A DNA stretch of 64,000 bases. It comes from JAVVHH01 sp964235765. GTDB lineage: Bacteria > Pseudomonadota > Alphaproteobacteria > Acetobacterales > Acetobacteraceae. The position numbers were made by a program, and so were the translations under genes. The number at the start of each line of letters is the position of its first letter. The stretch's first letter is position 1. Under the pieces are notes generated by a model. That model did no database searches. It was not told the origin of the DNA and was given only the letters and a program-made list of their open reading frames with translations. This document shows, in pieces, positions 25,788 through 35,130 of the stretch. The stretch lies in NCBI GenBank assembly GCA_964235765.1, contig CAXSDH010000001.1:124001-188000 (forward strand). Reading direction: 5' to 3'.

Positions 25788-27346
25788 GCGTGGACGGCGT
25801 AGAGATCCACCTCCCCGGTCAGCCGCACCGGGCAGTACTCGAAGCCTCTCACGTATTGCCGCATTGCCCATTTGCGGTTCTCCATCATGCCGAAGATGCA
25901 GGGTTGCAGATCGACGATGCGCTGCTGGATGGCGGCATACATCGCCAGGCGCCGGGGCTGCTCGATCTCCGAGCGCGCCTTGGCCACCATGTCGTCGAGC
26001 TGGGCGTCGTGCAGTTGGTGCATCGCCCAGAATTGCCCGGCCGCGGTGGAGGCGTATTGCGCGGCCAGCACGTCCGGGTCGGGGCTGACCGGCGTGACAT
26101 ACACCGCCACCAGGTCCGACGCGGTCTCGGGCTTGGCGCCGCGCGCGATGAGGGTCGGCCAGGGCTGGGCGATGATGTTGATCTTGATGCCGAGCGGCTG
26201 CAGCGCCTCCAGCAGGGCCAGGCCGATGCGGCGTTCCACTTCCAGCCCGGCGACGTAGGTGTAGTCCAACTCGATGCCGCCCTTGGCCCACGGCGTTCTG
26301 GCGAGGTAATCGCGGGCGCGCCCGAGGTCGCGGCACGGCATGTCGGGGATCGCGACGTGGCCGGTCATCGCGTTCGGGAACGGGCTGTCCAGCAGCCGGG
26401 CGGCGCCGTTCTCGATCTGCAACAGCGCCTCGTAATCGAAGGCGTAGGCCAGCGCCTTGCGGAAGTTGAGGTCCGCGGTCGGCCCTTTCTGCGTGTTCAT
26501 CTGGATGGTGAACGGCGTCATCCCGATGTCGTCGGTCACCACGATGCCCGGCAGCTTGGCCAATTGATCGTAATCGTCGGGCGTCATATCGGCGACCATG
26601 TCCACCTCGCCCCGTTGCAGCGCGGCCTTGCGGGGGGCGGGCTCGCGGATCACCCGGTAGATCACCCCGGCGGGCCGGTTGGCCTCGGCCATCGGCCAGC
26701 CTTTCCAGTAATCCGGCGCCGCATCGAGCGCCATCACCGCCTGGCCGTCCCAGCGCTTGATGCGGAACGGGCCGGACCCCGCGTCGCCATCGGTCAGGAA
26801 CTTCTGGCCGTAATCATCCTGCCCGGCAATCTGCTTGGGGTTGACGATGAACCAGAGCGGGATGAACGAGAGGAAGGCGCCGTAGGGGGCGTTCAGCTTG
26901 ATGCGCACGGTGCGCGGGTCCACGGCCTCGATCCCCGCAGGGTCGAGCTGGGCCTTGAGCATCCAGGCGACGCCCTTGTTCAATTTCAGCGCGCGCTCGT
27001 AGGAGAACCGCACCGCTTCGGCGTCCACCGGGTCGCCGTTGTGGAAACGGGCGTTGCCGACCAGGTGGAACGTCCAAACCAGGCCGTCGGCGCTGGTGTC
27101 CCAGCTCTCGGCGAGCCAGGGCACGATGCGGGCGGGGTTGCCGTCGTATTTGGCGAGCGCGTCGTACACGCCCTGCTGCATCATGCGCGTGGACCAGTCG
27201 TAACGGACATGGGGGTCCAGCACCGGCACGGCCTGCCCGCCGGAAAACACGAGCATGCGCCGCTCCCCGACGCGCTCGAAGGCCTGGGCAGCGGCAGGCA
27301 GGCTGGCCGCGGCGGCGGCGCTGGCGAGAAAGTCGCGACGCTTCAC
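25775..27346 (-). CDS. ABC transporter substrate-binding protein, family 5 (Tat signal)
   Basis: A 523-residue periplasmic receptor of the DppA/OppA class. The N terminus MKRRDFLASAAAAASLPAAA is a twin-arginine signal with an AQA cleavage site. The mature part has the family region YDWSTRMMQQGVYDALAKYD, AESWDTSADGLVWTFHL and ARFHNGDPVDAEAVRFSYER, as in peptide, nickel and glutathione binders. The start is GTG at 27346 after GAGGATCC. It heads the operon with dppBCDF and the hydantoinase. Tat rather than Sec export suggests folding before export. Ligand unknown, but the downstream hydantoinase suggests a cyclic amide or short peptide. Confidence 0.92.
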   Translation of the reverse strand: MKRRDFLASAAAAASLPAAAQAFERVGERRMLVFSGGQAVPVLDPHVRYDWSTRMMQQGVYDALAKYDGNPARIVPWLAESWDTSADGLVWTFHLVGNARFHNGDPVDAEAVRFSYERALKLNKGVAWMLKAQLDPAGIEAVDPRTVRIKLNAPYGAFLSFIPLWFIVNPKQIAGQDDYGQKFLTDGDAGSGPFRIKRWDGQAVMALDAAPDYWKGWPMAEANRPAGVIYRVIREPAPRKAALQRGEVDMVADMTPDDYDQLAKLPGIVVTDDIGMTPFTIQMNTQKGPTADLNFRKALAYAFDYEALLQIENGAARLLDSPFPNAMTGHVAIPDMPCRDLGRARDYLARTPWAKGGIELDYTYVAGLEVERRIGLALLEALQPLGIKINIIAQPWPTLIARGAKPETASDLVAVYVTPVSPDPDVLAAQYASTAAGQFWAMHQLHDAQLDDMVAKARSEIEQPRRLAMYAAIQQRIVDLQPCIFGMMENRKWAMRQYVRGFEYCPVRLTGEVDLYAVHAIPA

Positions 27347-27508
27347 GGGAGGATCCTCTCATACTGCATGTGCGAACAGCGTAGCGGCAACGGCGAGGGG
27401 AAAGCTACAGCGCGGGCGGGGTCATCGGGCGGGAGATGCATGCCGAGCCTCTTGCACGCGCGGCCCCGCCGCTGCAACCCTCGCCGCGACCCAGGAAGGC
27501 GCGCGACG

Positions 27509-29092
27509 ATGCAGGCCGAGTACGAGTACATCATCGTGGGCGGCGGCTCGGCGGGCGCCGTGCTTGCCGCGCGGCTCAGCGAGGACAAGGCCACCCGCGT
27601 GCTGTTGCTGGAGGCCGGGCAGGATTTCCGCTCGGCCGACACGCCGGAGCACATCAGCATCCCCAACCCGATGCGGGCGATCGGCGATGACGGGTTCCGC
27701 TGGCCGCAACTGATGGCAAGGCGGACGGCGCGGCAGGAGCCGCGGCTGCTGTGGCGCGGCCGCGCCATGGGCGGCAGCTCCACCATCAACGGCCAGATCG
27801 CGATCCGCGGCATCCCAGACGATTTCAGGCGCTGGGAAGCGGCGGGCTGCGCCGGCTGGGGCTGGGCCGGCATGCTGCCCTACTTCCGCAAGCTCGAAAC
27901 CGACATGAACTTCGGCGACGCTCCCTACCACGGCGACCGCGGCCCGATCCCGGTGTATCGCGCGCCGCCCGAGGCATGGGGCAGCGTGGACCGGGCCTTG
28001 CGCGACGCGGCGCTGGGCCTCGGCTACGGCTGGTGCGAGGACCACAACGCGCCCGAGGGCACCGGCGCCTCGCCGTTTGCGATCAACAGCGTGAACGGCC
28101 GCCGGGTCTCGACCAATGACGGCTACCTCGAGCCGGCCCGCGGGCGGGGCAACCTGCATATCGTCGGCGACGCCTTGGTGGAGGCGGTGCAACTGGAGGG
28201 CAACCGCCCCCATGCCTCGGGCGTGCGCGTGCGGGCCGGCGGCCAGGTGCATGCGCCGCGGGCTACGCGGGAGGTGATCCTGTGCGCCGGCGCCATCCAC
28301 TCCCCGGCCTTGTTGCAGCGCTCCGGCATCGGCCCGGCGGCGCTGCTGCACGGGCTGGGCATCGCCGTGCGGGCCGATCGCCCGGTCGGGGAGAACCTGC
28401 TGGACCATCCCATCATCGGCGCGCTGCTGCACCTGCGGCCCGAGGCGCGGGTGCATACCCTCATGCACCGCCACACGAATTGCTGCCTGCGCTACGGCTC
28501 CGGACTGGGCGGCGCGGGCGAGAACGACATGATCATGATCGCCGGCAACCTGGCCGGGGCGCTGCTGAGCCAGTCGGGGCCGGATGCCGCGCGCGGGCGG
28601 CTGGCCGTGTCGGTCTACCAAGCCTTCAGCCAGGGGCACGTGCGCATTGCCACCCCCGATCCGGCCATCGACCCGGCGGTCGAGGAGCGCATGCTGTCCG
28701 ACGAGCGCGACCTGGTACGGCTGCGCGACGGGGTGCGCCGCCTGCGCGAGATTTGCCTGCATCGCGGCGTGCAGGACGTGGCGGAGCGGGTGGAATATGG
28801 CGTGTCCGGCCGCTCGATGACGGAGGCGCTGGACGACGCGGCGCTCGACGAATGGCTGTTCGCCGAATGCTCCGACGCGCAGCATGCGAGCGGCACCTGC
28901 CGGATGGGGGCGGCCGACGACCCGCGCGCCGTGGTGGACCCGCAGTGCCGGGTGATCGGCTGCACCGGGCTGCTTGTGGTCGACGCGTCGATCATGCCGG
29001 AGGTGCCGCGCGCCAACACGCATCTGACCACGGTCGCCGTCGCCGAGCGGATGGCGGACGTGCTACGTGGCCGGACCGGAGCGCTTGCATGA
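27509..29092 (+). CDS. GMC-family FAD oxidoreductase
   Basis: A 527-residue relative of choline dehydrogenase. FAD motif EYIIVGGGSAGAVLAARLSE, then GRAMGGSSTINGQIAIRG, a substrate-domain motif HSPALLQRSGIGPAALL, catalytic His in AQHASGTCRMG and the Asn in VPRANTHLTTVAVAER. The ATG at 27509 is chosen because AGGAAGGC lies about nine bases upstream; the open frame continues much farther 5' only as antisense of the receptor gene. It is divergent from that receptor across 162 bases and is followed after 49 bases by a second receptor. It may oxidise an alcohol group of the imported compound, which is inference. Confidence 0.92.
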   Translation: MQAEYEYIIVGGGSAGAVLAARLSEDKATRVLLLEAGQDFRSADTPEHISIPNPMRAIGDDGFRWPQLMARRTARQEPRLLWRGRAMGGSSTINGQIAIRGIPDDFRRWEAAGCAGWGWAGMLPYFRKLETDMNFGDAPYHGDRGPIPVYRAPPEAWGSVDRALRDAALGLGYGWCEDHNAPEGTGASPFAINSVNGRRVSTNDGYLEPARGRGNLHIVGDALVEAVQLEGNRPHASGVRVRAGGQVHAPRATREVILCAGAIHSPALLQRSGIGPAALLHGLGIAVRADRPVGENLLDHPIIGALLHLRPEARVHTLMHRHTNCCLRYGSGLGGAGENDMIMIAGNLAGALLSQSGPDAARGRLAVSVYQAFSQGHVRIATPDPAIDPAVEERMLSDERDLVRLRDGVRRLREICLHRGVQDVAERVEYGVSGRSMTEALDDAALDEWLFAECSDAQHASGTCRMGAADDPRAVVDPQCRVIGCTGLLVVDASIMPEVPRANTHLTTVAVAERMADVLRGRTGALA

Positions 29093-29141
29093 CGGGGCGG
29101 CGCTCCGCTCTAGTGGCGGCGGCGAATAGCGGAGCACAGGA

Positions 29142-30713
29142 ATGAGGCGTCGAAGCGTGTTGGCCGGGCTGGGAGGCGTGATGCTGCCCAACCTGGTGCG
29201 GGCGGCGCCCACCACGCTGCGCTTCGTGCCGCAGATCGACCTGGCGTTCCTCGACCCGCACTGGACGACCGCGAGCGTCACCCGCAACCACGGGCACATG
29301 GTGTTCGACACCCTGTTCGGCTGCGACACCGCTTATCGCGCCTCGCCGCAGATGCTGGAGGGGTTCGCGACCGAGCCGGACGGCCTGCAATGGCGCCTGG
29401 TGCTGCGGCCCGGCCTCATGTGGCACGATGGCGAACGCGTGCTGGCGCGGGATTGCGTGGCCAGCATCCGGCGCTGGGCCAAGCGGGACGCGTTCGGCGG
29501 CACCCTGATGCGGGCGACCGCCGAGCTGTCCGCGCCCGACGACCGCACGATCCTGTTCCGCCTGCACAAGCCGTTCCCGCTGCTGCCGGACGCGCTCGCC
29601 AAGCCCGCCGCCTACATGCCGGCGATGATGCCGGAGCGGCTGGCGCTGACCGACCCGGCCACGCAGGTAGCCGAAATGGTCGGCAGCGGCCCCTTCCGTT
29701 ACGTAAGCGGCGAGCGGGTGCAAGGGTCGCGCAACGTCTATGCGCGCTTCGACGGTTACCGGCCGCGCGAGGGCGGGTCGGCCGATTGGTTCTCCGGCCC
29801 CAAGGTGGTCCACTACGACCGGGTGGAGTGGACCACGATGCCCGACGGGGCCACGGCGGCGGCGGCGTTGCAGGCGGGCGAGCAGGATTGGTGGGAGCAG
29901 GCGACGCCGGACCTGCTGCCTCTGCTGCGCCGGGCCAAGGGGGTTCGCGTGGAGACGCTCGATCCTTCGGGCACCATCGGCATGATGCGGCCGAACCACT
30001 TGCAGGCGCCGTTCGACAACCCAGCCGTCCGACGCGCCCTGCTGCACGCCATCGATCAGCCCAGCATGATGCAGGCGGTGGTGGGCAGCGACCCCGGCCT
30101 CTCCACGACGCCGGTGGGCGTGTTCATGCCAGGGAGCCCGATGGCCAGCGACGCCGGGCTGAGCCTGATCGGCGACCGGCGGGGCGACCTGCCCGCCGCC
30201 GCAGCCGCGCTGAAGGCGGCCGGCTATGCTGGGGAGCCGGTGGAACTGCTGGTGCCCACCGATTACCTGCACATGCAACTGATGGGCGAGGTGTTCGCCG
30301 ACACCATGCGCCGCGCCGGCATGACGGTGAACTACGTCGCCACCGACTGGGCGACGATGTTGCAGCGGCGCACCAACAAGGGGCCGGTCGGCCGCGGCGG
30401 CTGGAGCGGCTTCATCACGTCCTGGACCGGCAGCGATTGGCTGAACCCGGCAACCCACATCTCGCTCCGCGGCAACGGCGAGGCGGGCTACCCCGGCTGG
30501 TCCACCAGCCCCCGCACCGAGGCGCTGATCCAGGCCTGGTACGACGCGCCGGACCTGCCGGCCCGGCAGGCGATCTGCCGCGACATCCAGGCCCAGTGCG
30601 TGGAGGACGTGCCGTTCTTTCCCCTCGGCCAGTTCGCCCAAACCACCGTGCATCGGGGAATCACGGGCGTGCTGAAGGGTTTCCCGACCTTTTGGAACGT
30701 CCGCCCCGCCTAG
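29142..30713 (+). CDS. Second ABC substrate-binding protein, family 5
   Basis: A 523-residue receptor, equal in length to the one at 25775. The N terminus MRRRSVLAGLGGVMLPNLV with RAAP is Tat-like. Family marks: ASVTRNHGHMVFDTLFGCD, EPDGLQWRLVLRPGLMWHDG and GSGPFRYVSGERV. It follows the GMC oxidoreductase in the same direction and has no permease or ATPase genes next to it. It may deliver its ligand to the dppBCDF system transcribed from the other side, or use another transporter. It converges with the PPK2 gene with 16 bases between stops. Confidence 0.9.
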   Translation: MRRRSVLAGLGGVMLPNLVRAAPTTLRFVPQIDLAFLDPHWTTASVTRNHGHMVFDTLFGCDTAYRASPQMLEGFATEPDGLQWRLVLRPGLMWHDGERVLARDCVASIRRWAKRDAFGGTLMRATAELSAPDDRTILFRLHKPFPLLPDALAKPAAYMPAMMPERLALTDPATQVAEMVGSGPFRYVSGERVQGSRNVYARFDGYRPREGGSADWFSGPKVVHYDRVEWTTMPDGATAAAALQAGEQDWWEQATPDLLPLLRRAKGVRVETLDPSGTIGMMRPNHLQAPFDNPAVRRALLHAIDQPSMMQAVVGSDPGLSTTPVGVFMPGSPMASDAGLSLIGDRRGDLPAAAAALKAAGYAGEPVELLVPTDYLHMQLMGEVFADTMRRAGMTVNYVATDWATMLQRRTNKGPVGRGGWSGFITSWTGSDWLNPATHISLRGNGEAGYPGWSTSPRTEALIQAWYDAPDLPARQAICRDIQAQCVEDVPFFPLGQFAQTTVHRGITGVLKGFPTFWNVRPA

Positions 30714-30729
30714 GGAGACCCCCGCGCCC

Positions 30730-31644
30730 TCAGCCGTCCAGTAGCCGCAGGCGCGCCTCGGCGAACGCCGCTTCCTGTTCCGCGCTGGGCTGGAGCGGAT
30801 TGAGGTCCAGTTCCTCCAGCGCGTCGTTGATCGCCGCCACGACCAGGACCCGGGCGGTGCCCTTGTCGTCGGACGGCACCACGAACCAGGGCGCATCCTT
30901 GCTGGCAGTGGCCGCGATGGCGTGCTCGTAGGCTGCCATGTAAGCGCCCCACTCCACCCGGTCGGCCAGATCGCCGGCGCTGAACTTCCAGCGCTTGGCC
31001 GGGTCGTCCAGGCGGGCAAGCAGGCGCTTGCGCTGCTCCTCGGGGCTGATGTGCAGGAAGAACTTCAGCACTGGCGTGCCTTGGCGAACGATGTGCCGCT
31101 CGAAGTCCGCGATGCTCTCCAGCCGGTGCGCCCAGAATTGCTTGCCGCTCGCCAAGCCCGGCGGCAGGTGCTGCTGCGCCAGCAACTCCGGGCGCACCCG
31201 CGTGACCAGCACCTCCTCGTAGTGCGAGCGGTTGAACAGGCCGATCATGCCGCGGCCCGGCAGGGCCTTGCTGACCCGCCAGAGGAAGTCGTGTGCCAAC
31301 TCCTCGGGGCCCGGCGCCTTGAACGTCGTGACTGCCACCCCCTGCGGGTTCACGCCGGACATGACGTGCTTGATGGTGCCGTCCTTGCCGCCCGCGTCCA
31401 TGGCCTGCAGCACGACCAGCAACGACCAGGTCGCGTGGGCGTAAAGCAGCTCCTGCTGCTTGGCGAGGCGCCGCACCCCGGCCTGCAGCGCGGCCTTGGC
31501 GGCTTGCGGGTCCGTCATGCCGGGCACGGCGCAATGCGTGGGGCACTCGCCGAGCTTGAAGCCTTTGCCGGACGTGACCCGGACTTGATCCAGCGCCTTG
31601 CGTAACTGCTTCCGGCTCGGTTCCTGGTCGGGTTCGTGCGTCAT
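30730..31644 (-). CDS. Polyphosphate kinase 2 family protein
   Basis: A 304-residue PPK2-type phosphotransferase that moves phosphate between polyphosphate and nucleotides. Walker A is AMDAGGKDGTIKHVMSG (about residues 81-97), the lid/Walker B region holds GMIGLFNRSHYEEVLVTRV, and HISPEEQRKRLLARLDDP is conserved. Both the Asp of AMDAGGKDG and the Arg-rich lid are kept. The length and sequence fit one-domain class I or III PPK2 (ADP/AMP users); the nucleotide choice cannot be settled by eye. It lies 24 bases after the SNF2 helicase gene in the same direction and is probably its operon partner. Confidence 0.92.
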   Translation of the reverse strand: MTHEPDQEPSRKQLRKALDQVRVTSGKGFKLGECPTHCAVPGMTDPQAAKAALQAGVRRLAKQQELLYAHATWSLLVVLQAMDAGGKDGTIKHVMSGVNPQGVAVTTFKAPGPEELAHDFLWRVSKALPGRGMIGLFNRSHYEEVLVTRVRPELLAQQHLPPGLASGKQFWAHRLESIADFERHIVRQGTPVLKFFLHISPEEQRKRLLARLDDPAKRWKFSAGDLADRVEWGAYMAAYEHAIAATASKDAPWFVVPSDDKGTARVLVVAAINDALEELDLNPLQPSAEQEAAFAEARLRLLDG

Positions 31645-31668
31645 GGCCCCAGGATATCGCCGGCCCGC

Positions 31669-34600
31669 TCAGGCCGCCAGGCGTTCGCCGGGGAGGCCGA
31701 ACAGAAACTCCAGGTCGTCCACCTCGAGCCCGGCGAGATCGCCCTCGTCGCTCAGCGCGATATTGGCGAGGTCGGCCTTGCGTTGCTGCAACTCCACGAT
31801 CCGGTCCTCGACGGTATCGGCGGCGATGAGCTTGTAGACGAACACGGACTTGGTCTGGCCGATGCGGTGCGCGCGGTCGGAGGCCTGGTCTTCGGCGGCG
31901 GGGTTCCACCACGGGTCGTAGTGGATGACCGTGTCGGCGGAGGTCAGGTTCAGGCCGCGCCCGCCCGCCTTCAGGCTGATCAGGAACAGCGGCACCTCCT
32001 CGCTTTGGAAGGCGCGGATCGGCTCGGCACGGTCGCGCGTGTCGCCGCGCAGCTCGGCAAAACCGATGCCTGCCTCCGCCAGACGCGGCTTGATCAGGTC
32101 GAGCATGGAGGTGAACTGCGAGAACAGCAGGATGCGGCGGCCCTCCGGGACCATCTCGCCGACCATCTCCATCAGGTCGTCGAGCTTGCTGGAGGTATCG
32201 ACCCGGCGGGCCGACTCCAGCTTGACCAGCCGAGGGTCGCAGCAGACCTGGCGCAGCTTCAGCAGCGCGTCGAGCACGACGATGCGGCCCTGCGCGGCGC
32301 TGAGCCCGGCGACCTGTTCGCGCACCTTGTCGTACAGCGTGCCTCGGATGGTCTCGTACAGCTCGCGCTGCTCCGGGGCGAGGTTGATGCGGCGCAGGAT
32401 GGTGTGCTTGGGCGGCAGGTCGGTCGCCACCTCGGACTTGGTGCGCCGCAGGAGGAACGGCTTGATCCGGCGGATCAACTGCACCCGGCGGACCGCGTCG
32501 TGGTTCTTCTCGATGGGCGTGCGGAACCGCTTGGCAAAGCCCTTCCGGTCGCCGAGCAGGCCGGGCATCAGGAAGGCGAACTCGGACCACAGCTCCTGCA
32601 AGTTGTTCTCGATCGGCGTGCCGGACAAGCAGAGGCGGTGCCGGGTTTCGAGTTGGCATACCGCCTTGGTGGACTTGGCGGTGGGGCTTTTGATCACCTG
32701 CGCCTCGTCCAGCACCACGAGATGCCAGGGCAGATGCCGCATCGCGTCGATGTCGCGGGCGAGCACGGTGTAGGTGGTGATGACCACATGGGTGCCGGCC
32801 AGCTCGGTGCGGCGGACGTGGCGGTCGAGCCCGTGCAGCACGGCGATGCTGAGATGCGGGGCGAACTTGGCCAGCTCCGCCGTCCAATTGCTGACCAGGC
32901 TGGTGGGCACCACGATCAGGGCGGGCCGGTCGAGGCGGCCCTCGGCCTGTTCGATGACGATATGGGCGATGGTTTGCGCGGTTTTGCCGAGGCCCATGTC
33001 ATCGGCCAGGAAGCCGCCCAGCTTGTGCGCGCGCAGGTGCTGCAACCAGTCCACGCCGTGCTGCTGGTAGGGGCGCAGCGTCGCGGTGAAGCTGGCCGGC
33101 ACCGTGACAGGCAGGATCTCCGCCTCCCCGCGGAACCGCTCGGCATAGGCCTCGATGGCGGCGGCATTCTCCCACCGCGTGGTGAGCAGGTCCTCGAGGT
33201 CCAGCACGCTGGCCGCCTCGCCGTCGGGCAGCAGCAGCCCGCCATCCGCCGTGCGGTGCGCCGCGTCGATCAGGTCGGCCATGACCGTGAGCAGGCGGCT
33301 GATGCGCTCGGCCGGCAGCTTGAGGATGCGGCCGTCCTCGAGGCTGGTGATCAGCTCGCCATCCACGACCTGCGCGGCCGCCATGCCGCCGCGGTCGAGC
33401 AGGCGCGAGAGGATCGGCAGCAGCGGGATGCGCGCGCCGTCGACCTCGATGCCGAAATCGAGCGAGAAGCTGCCGGCTTGGGCGTCGCTGACCCTTACGT
33501 CGTAGTCGCCGACCGACTGCACCACCCGGGGGCCGAAATCGCGGTCGATCTGGTTGCGCCAGCCGAGCGCCTGCAACGCGGGAACCCGATCGTTGACGAA
33601 GGCCTGCCAGCGCTCGGACGCATCGCGTCCGCGGTGCACGAACACCATGCGGCCGCGGGCGGAGCCGCCTTCGGCGATGCGCATCTGGTTGAAGCCGTCT
33701 CCGCGCAACACTGCCAAGGCGGCGGCCTCGGCCTCGCGATCCCGGCGGACGAAGCTTTGGTGCGCCGCGGTGTCGCCCGGGCGCTGGACGCGCACGAACT
33801 GCCGCTCGTCATCGGCCAGGACGAGCGTACCGTCGTAGTCGAAGTCGATGGTGAGGGCATCGAGCCGCTGCATGCGGCCGAAATCGTCCGGGCACTCCAT
33901 TTGCCGGAGGCGCAGCACCGGGGTGAGCGGGTGTTCGAGGATGACGGGCTCGGCGGCGACGACCGCGACCGGCGCGGCTCGGCGGGGGCCTGGGCGCCTC
34001 GCGCCGGAGAAGGCCGGCTTGGGGAAGGGCGAGGCGCCCCGCGGGGCAGGGAAACGTGCCGGGGGCGGCACTGGGGCGGCCGGGCGCGCCGCCGGGGCCA
34101 CGGCGCGGAGTGCCGCCTGGGAAGAGGCTTGGGGCGCGGCCTGGGGGGCGGCGCCGGGGCGAAGGCGCACACGCCCGACCGTGCCGGTTGCGCCGTCCAC
34201 GTACCACGGGCCGGCCTCGCCCAGGATGACGGCGGATTTTGGCGGCAGGCTGGGTGGCAAGTTGGCCTGGAAGGACCGCTCCTCGCCCAAGGTCAGCGTC
34301 TTGCCCGTCGCGTGCCAGCGGGCCTTGCCGATGCGGGCGAGCAGTCCGAGCACCGAGGTCACTGCCCCGGCGGGGATGGGCGTGCGCGCCGTGTCGCCGC
34401 CGCCCAGCAGCTTGGCCATGATCCGCGGCGAATCGGGGCCGGACGGGTCGGCGAGGATGCGGGCGGGCGTGGTCAGCTCGGTGCGCCCGGTGCGCTCGCC
34501 GATCAGCAGGGTGGCGACGAAGCAGGCGTGCGGCGGCGTGCCGGGGGACAGCTCGAACACCAGGCGCTGCCGTTCCGCGGTGGGGGGAACCGCCAAGGTG

Positions 34601-34908
34601 TCCAGGAAGCTGTTCTGCACAGGCTTGCGCAGCGCGGGAAAGCGGTCCAGCGCGGCGAGCGACCCGGCCGCAAGGTGGGCGCACGCGGACTGGCCGCAAC
34701 TGCAGGCGTTGGTGAACACGACGCGCCGCCCCATCGGGGAAGGGGTGATGCTGGCGGTGTGGCGGCCGAGATGCTCGACCACGACGGCGACCGAGCCCTC
34801 ACCCAAGGTAACCTCGACGGTCCCGAGCAGGACGAGGGTGCGTCCCTTGGTCAGCGTGCGCGCGTCGAACACGCGGCCGAGGTCGTCGGACGAGAATGGC
34901 GTCAGCAT
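31669..34908 (-). CDS. SNF2-family helicase with N-terminal SWIM zinc finger
   Basis: A 1079-residue Swi2/Snf2 (RapA/HepA-like) ATPase. A SWIM-type finger, ACSCGQSACAHLAAG, lies at about residues 61-75. A basic Pro/Ala/Arg linker is found near residues 235-310. The helicase core starts near residue 600: motif I DDMGLGKTAQTI, motif II LDEAQ, motif III SGTPIENN, and the C-terminal motifs LISLKAGGRGLNLT (V) and DRAHRIGQ (VI). Such proteins remodel protein-DNA complexes, often recycling RNA polymerase or acting in repair. The gene precedes PPK2 by 24 bases. Function beyond DNA translocase is inferred. Confidence 0.93.
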   Translation of the reverse strand: MLTPFSSDDLGRVFDARTLTKGRTLVLLGTVEVTLGEGSVAVVVEHLGRHTASITPSPMGRRVVFTNACSCGQSACAHLAAGSLAALDRFPALRKPVQNSFLDTLAVPPTAERQRLVFELSPGTPPHACFVATLLIGERTGRTELTTPARILADPSGPDSPRIMAKLLGGGDTARTPIPAGAVTSVLGLLARIGKARWHATGKTLTLGEERSFQANLPPSLPPKSAVILGEAGPWYVDGATGTVGRVRLRPGAAPQAAPQASSQAALRAVAPAARPAAPVPPPARFPAPRGASPFPKPAFSGARRPGPRRAAPVAVVAAEPVILEHPLTPVLRLRQMECPDDFGRMQRLDALTIDFDYDGTLVLADDERQFVRVQRPGDTAAHQSFVRRDREAEAAALAVLRGDGFNQMRIAEGGSARGRMVFVHRGRDASERWQAFVNDRVPALQALGWRNQIDRDFGPRVVQSVGDYDVRVSDAQAGSFSLDFGIEVDGARIPLLPILSRLLDRGGMAAAQVVDGELITSLEDGRILKLPAERISRLLTVMADLIDAAHRTADGGLLLPDGEAASVLDLEDLLTTRWENAAAIEAYAERFRGEAEILPVTVPASFTATLRPYQQHGVDWLQHLRAHKLGGFLADDMGLGKTAQTIAHIVIEQAEGRLDRPALIVVPTSLVSNWTAELAKFAPHLSIAVLHGLDRHVRRTELAGTHVVITTYTVLARDIDAMRHLPWHLVVLDEAQVIKSPTAKSTKAVCQLETRHRLCLSGTPIENNLQELWSEFAFLMPGLLGDRKGFAKRFRTPIEKNHDAVRRVQLIRRIKPFLLRRTKSEVATDLPPKHTILRRINLAPEQRELYETIRGTLYDKVREQVAGLSAAQGRIVVLDALLKLRQVCCDPRLVKLESARRVDTSSKLDDLMEMVGEMVPEGRRILLFSQFTSMLDLIKPRLAEAGIGFAELRGDTRDRAEPIRAFQSEEVPLFLISLKAGGRGLNLTSADTVIHYDPWWNPAAEDQASDRAHRIGQTKSVFVYKLIAADTVEDRIVELQQRKADLANIALSDEGDLAGLEVDDLEFLFGLPGERLAA

Positions 34909-35130
34909 CGGGTAAAAAGGACCTTCGATGTGGGGCGGCTGTTCCGGACGAGGCCGGTTTGTCGGGAATCACGATGATACCGGGCCAGCCGGCAGAGCTC
35001 TATCGGTTAATGCGCAGTGCAGCATTTCGATATAGCACAGCGGCATGCGCCGCACGCGCGTTCTCGGCCACAATGACGTGCTCGCCCCGAGGCGGGCTAA
35101 CCTCCACCCCAATTCCGGAAAGGCGGGCCG
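34909..35130. other. Longest intergenic region (222 bp), divergent promoters expected
   Basis: The stretch separates the helicase start (leftward) from the methyltransferase start (rightward). It is richer in A/T than its surroundings near 35007-35042, where TATCGGTTAATG and TTTCGATATAGC occur. TTAATG and TATAGC are 18 bases apart and may be weak promoter boxes for the rightward gene. No ORF, tRNA or repeat was found here. Confidence 0.4.

Noticed and set aside
25790..27508. 5' extension of the GMC oxidoreductase frame
   Set aside because: It is antisense to the receptor gene; the family's FAD motif begins only at 27509, right after a good ribosome site.
31636..34977. A 1113-codon open frame on the plus strand opposite the SNF2 helicase
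   Set aside because: High GC content leaves long antisense frames; the translation is Gly/Arg/Ala-rich with no motif, while the minus strand shows all helicase motifs.
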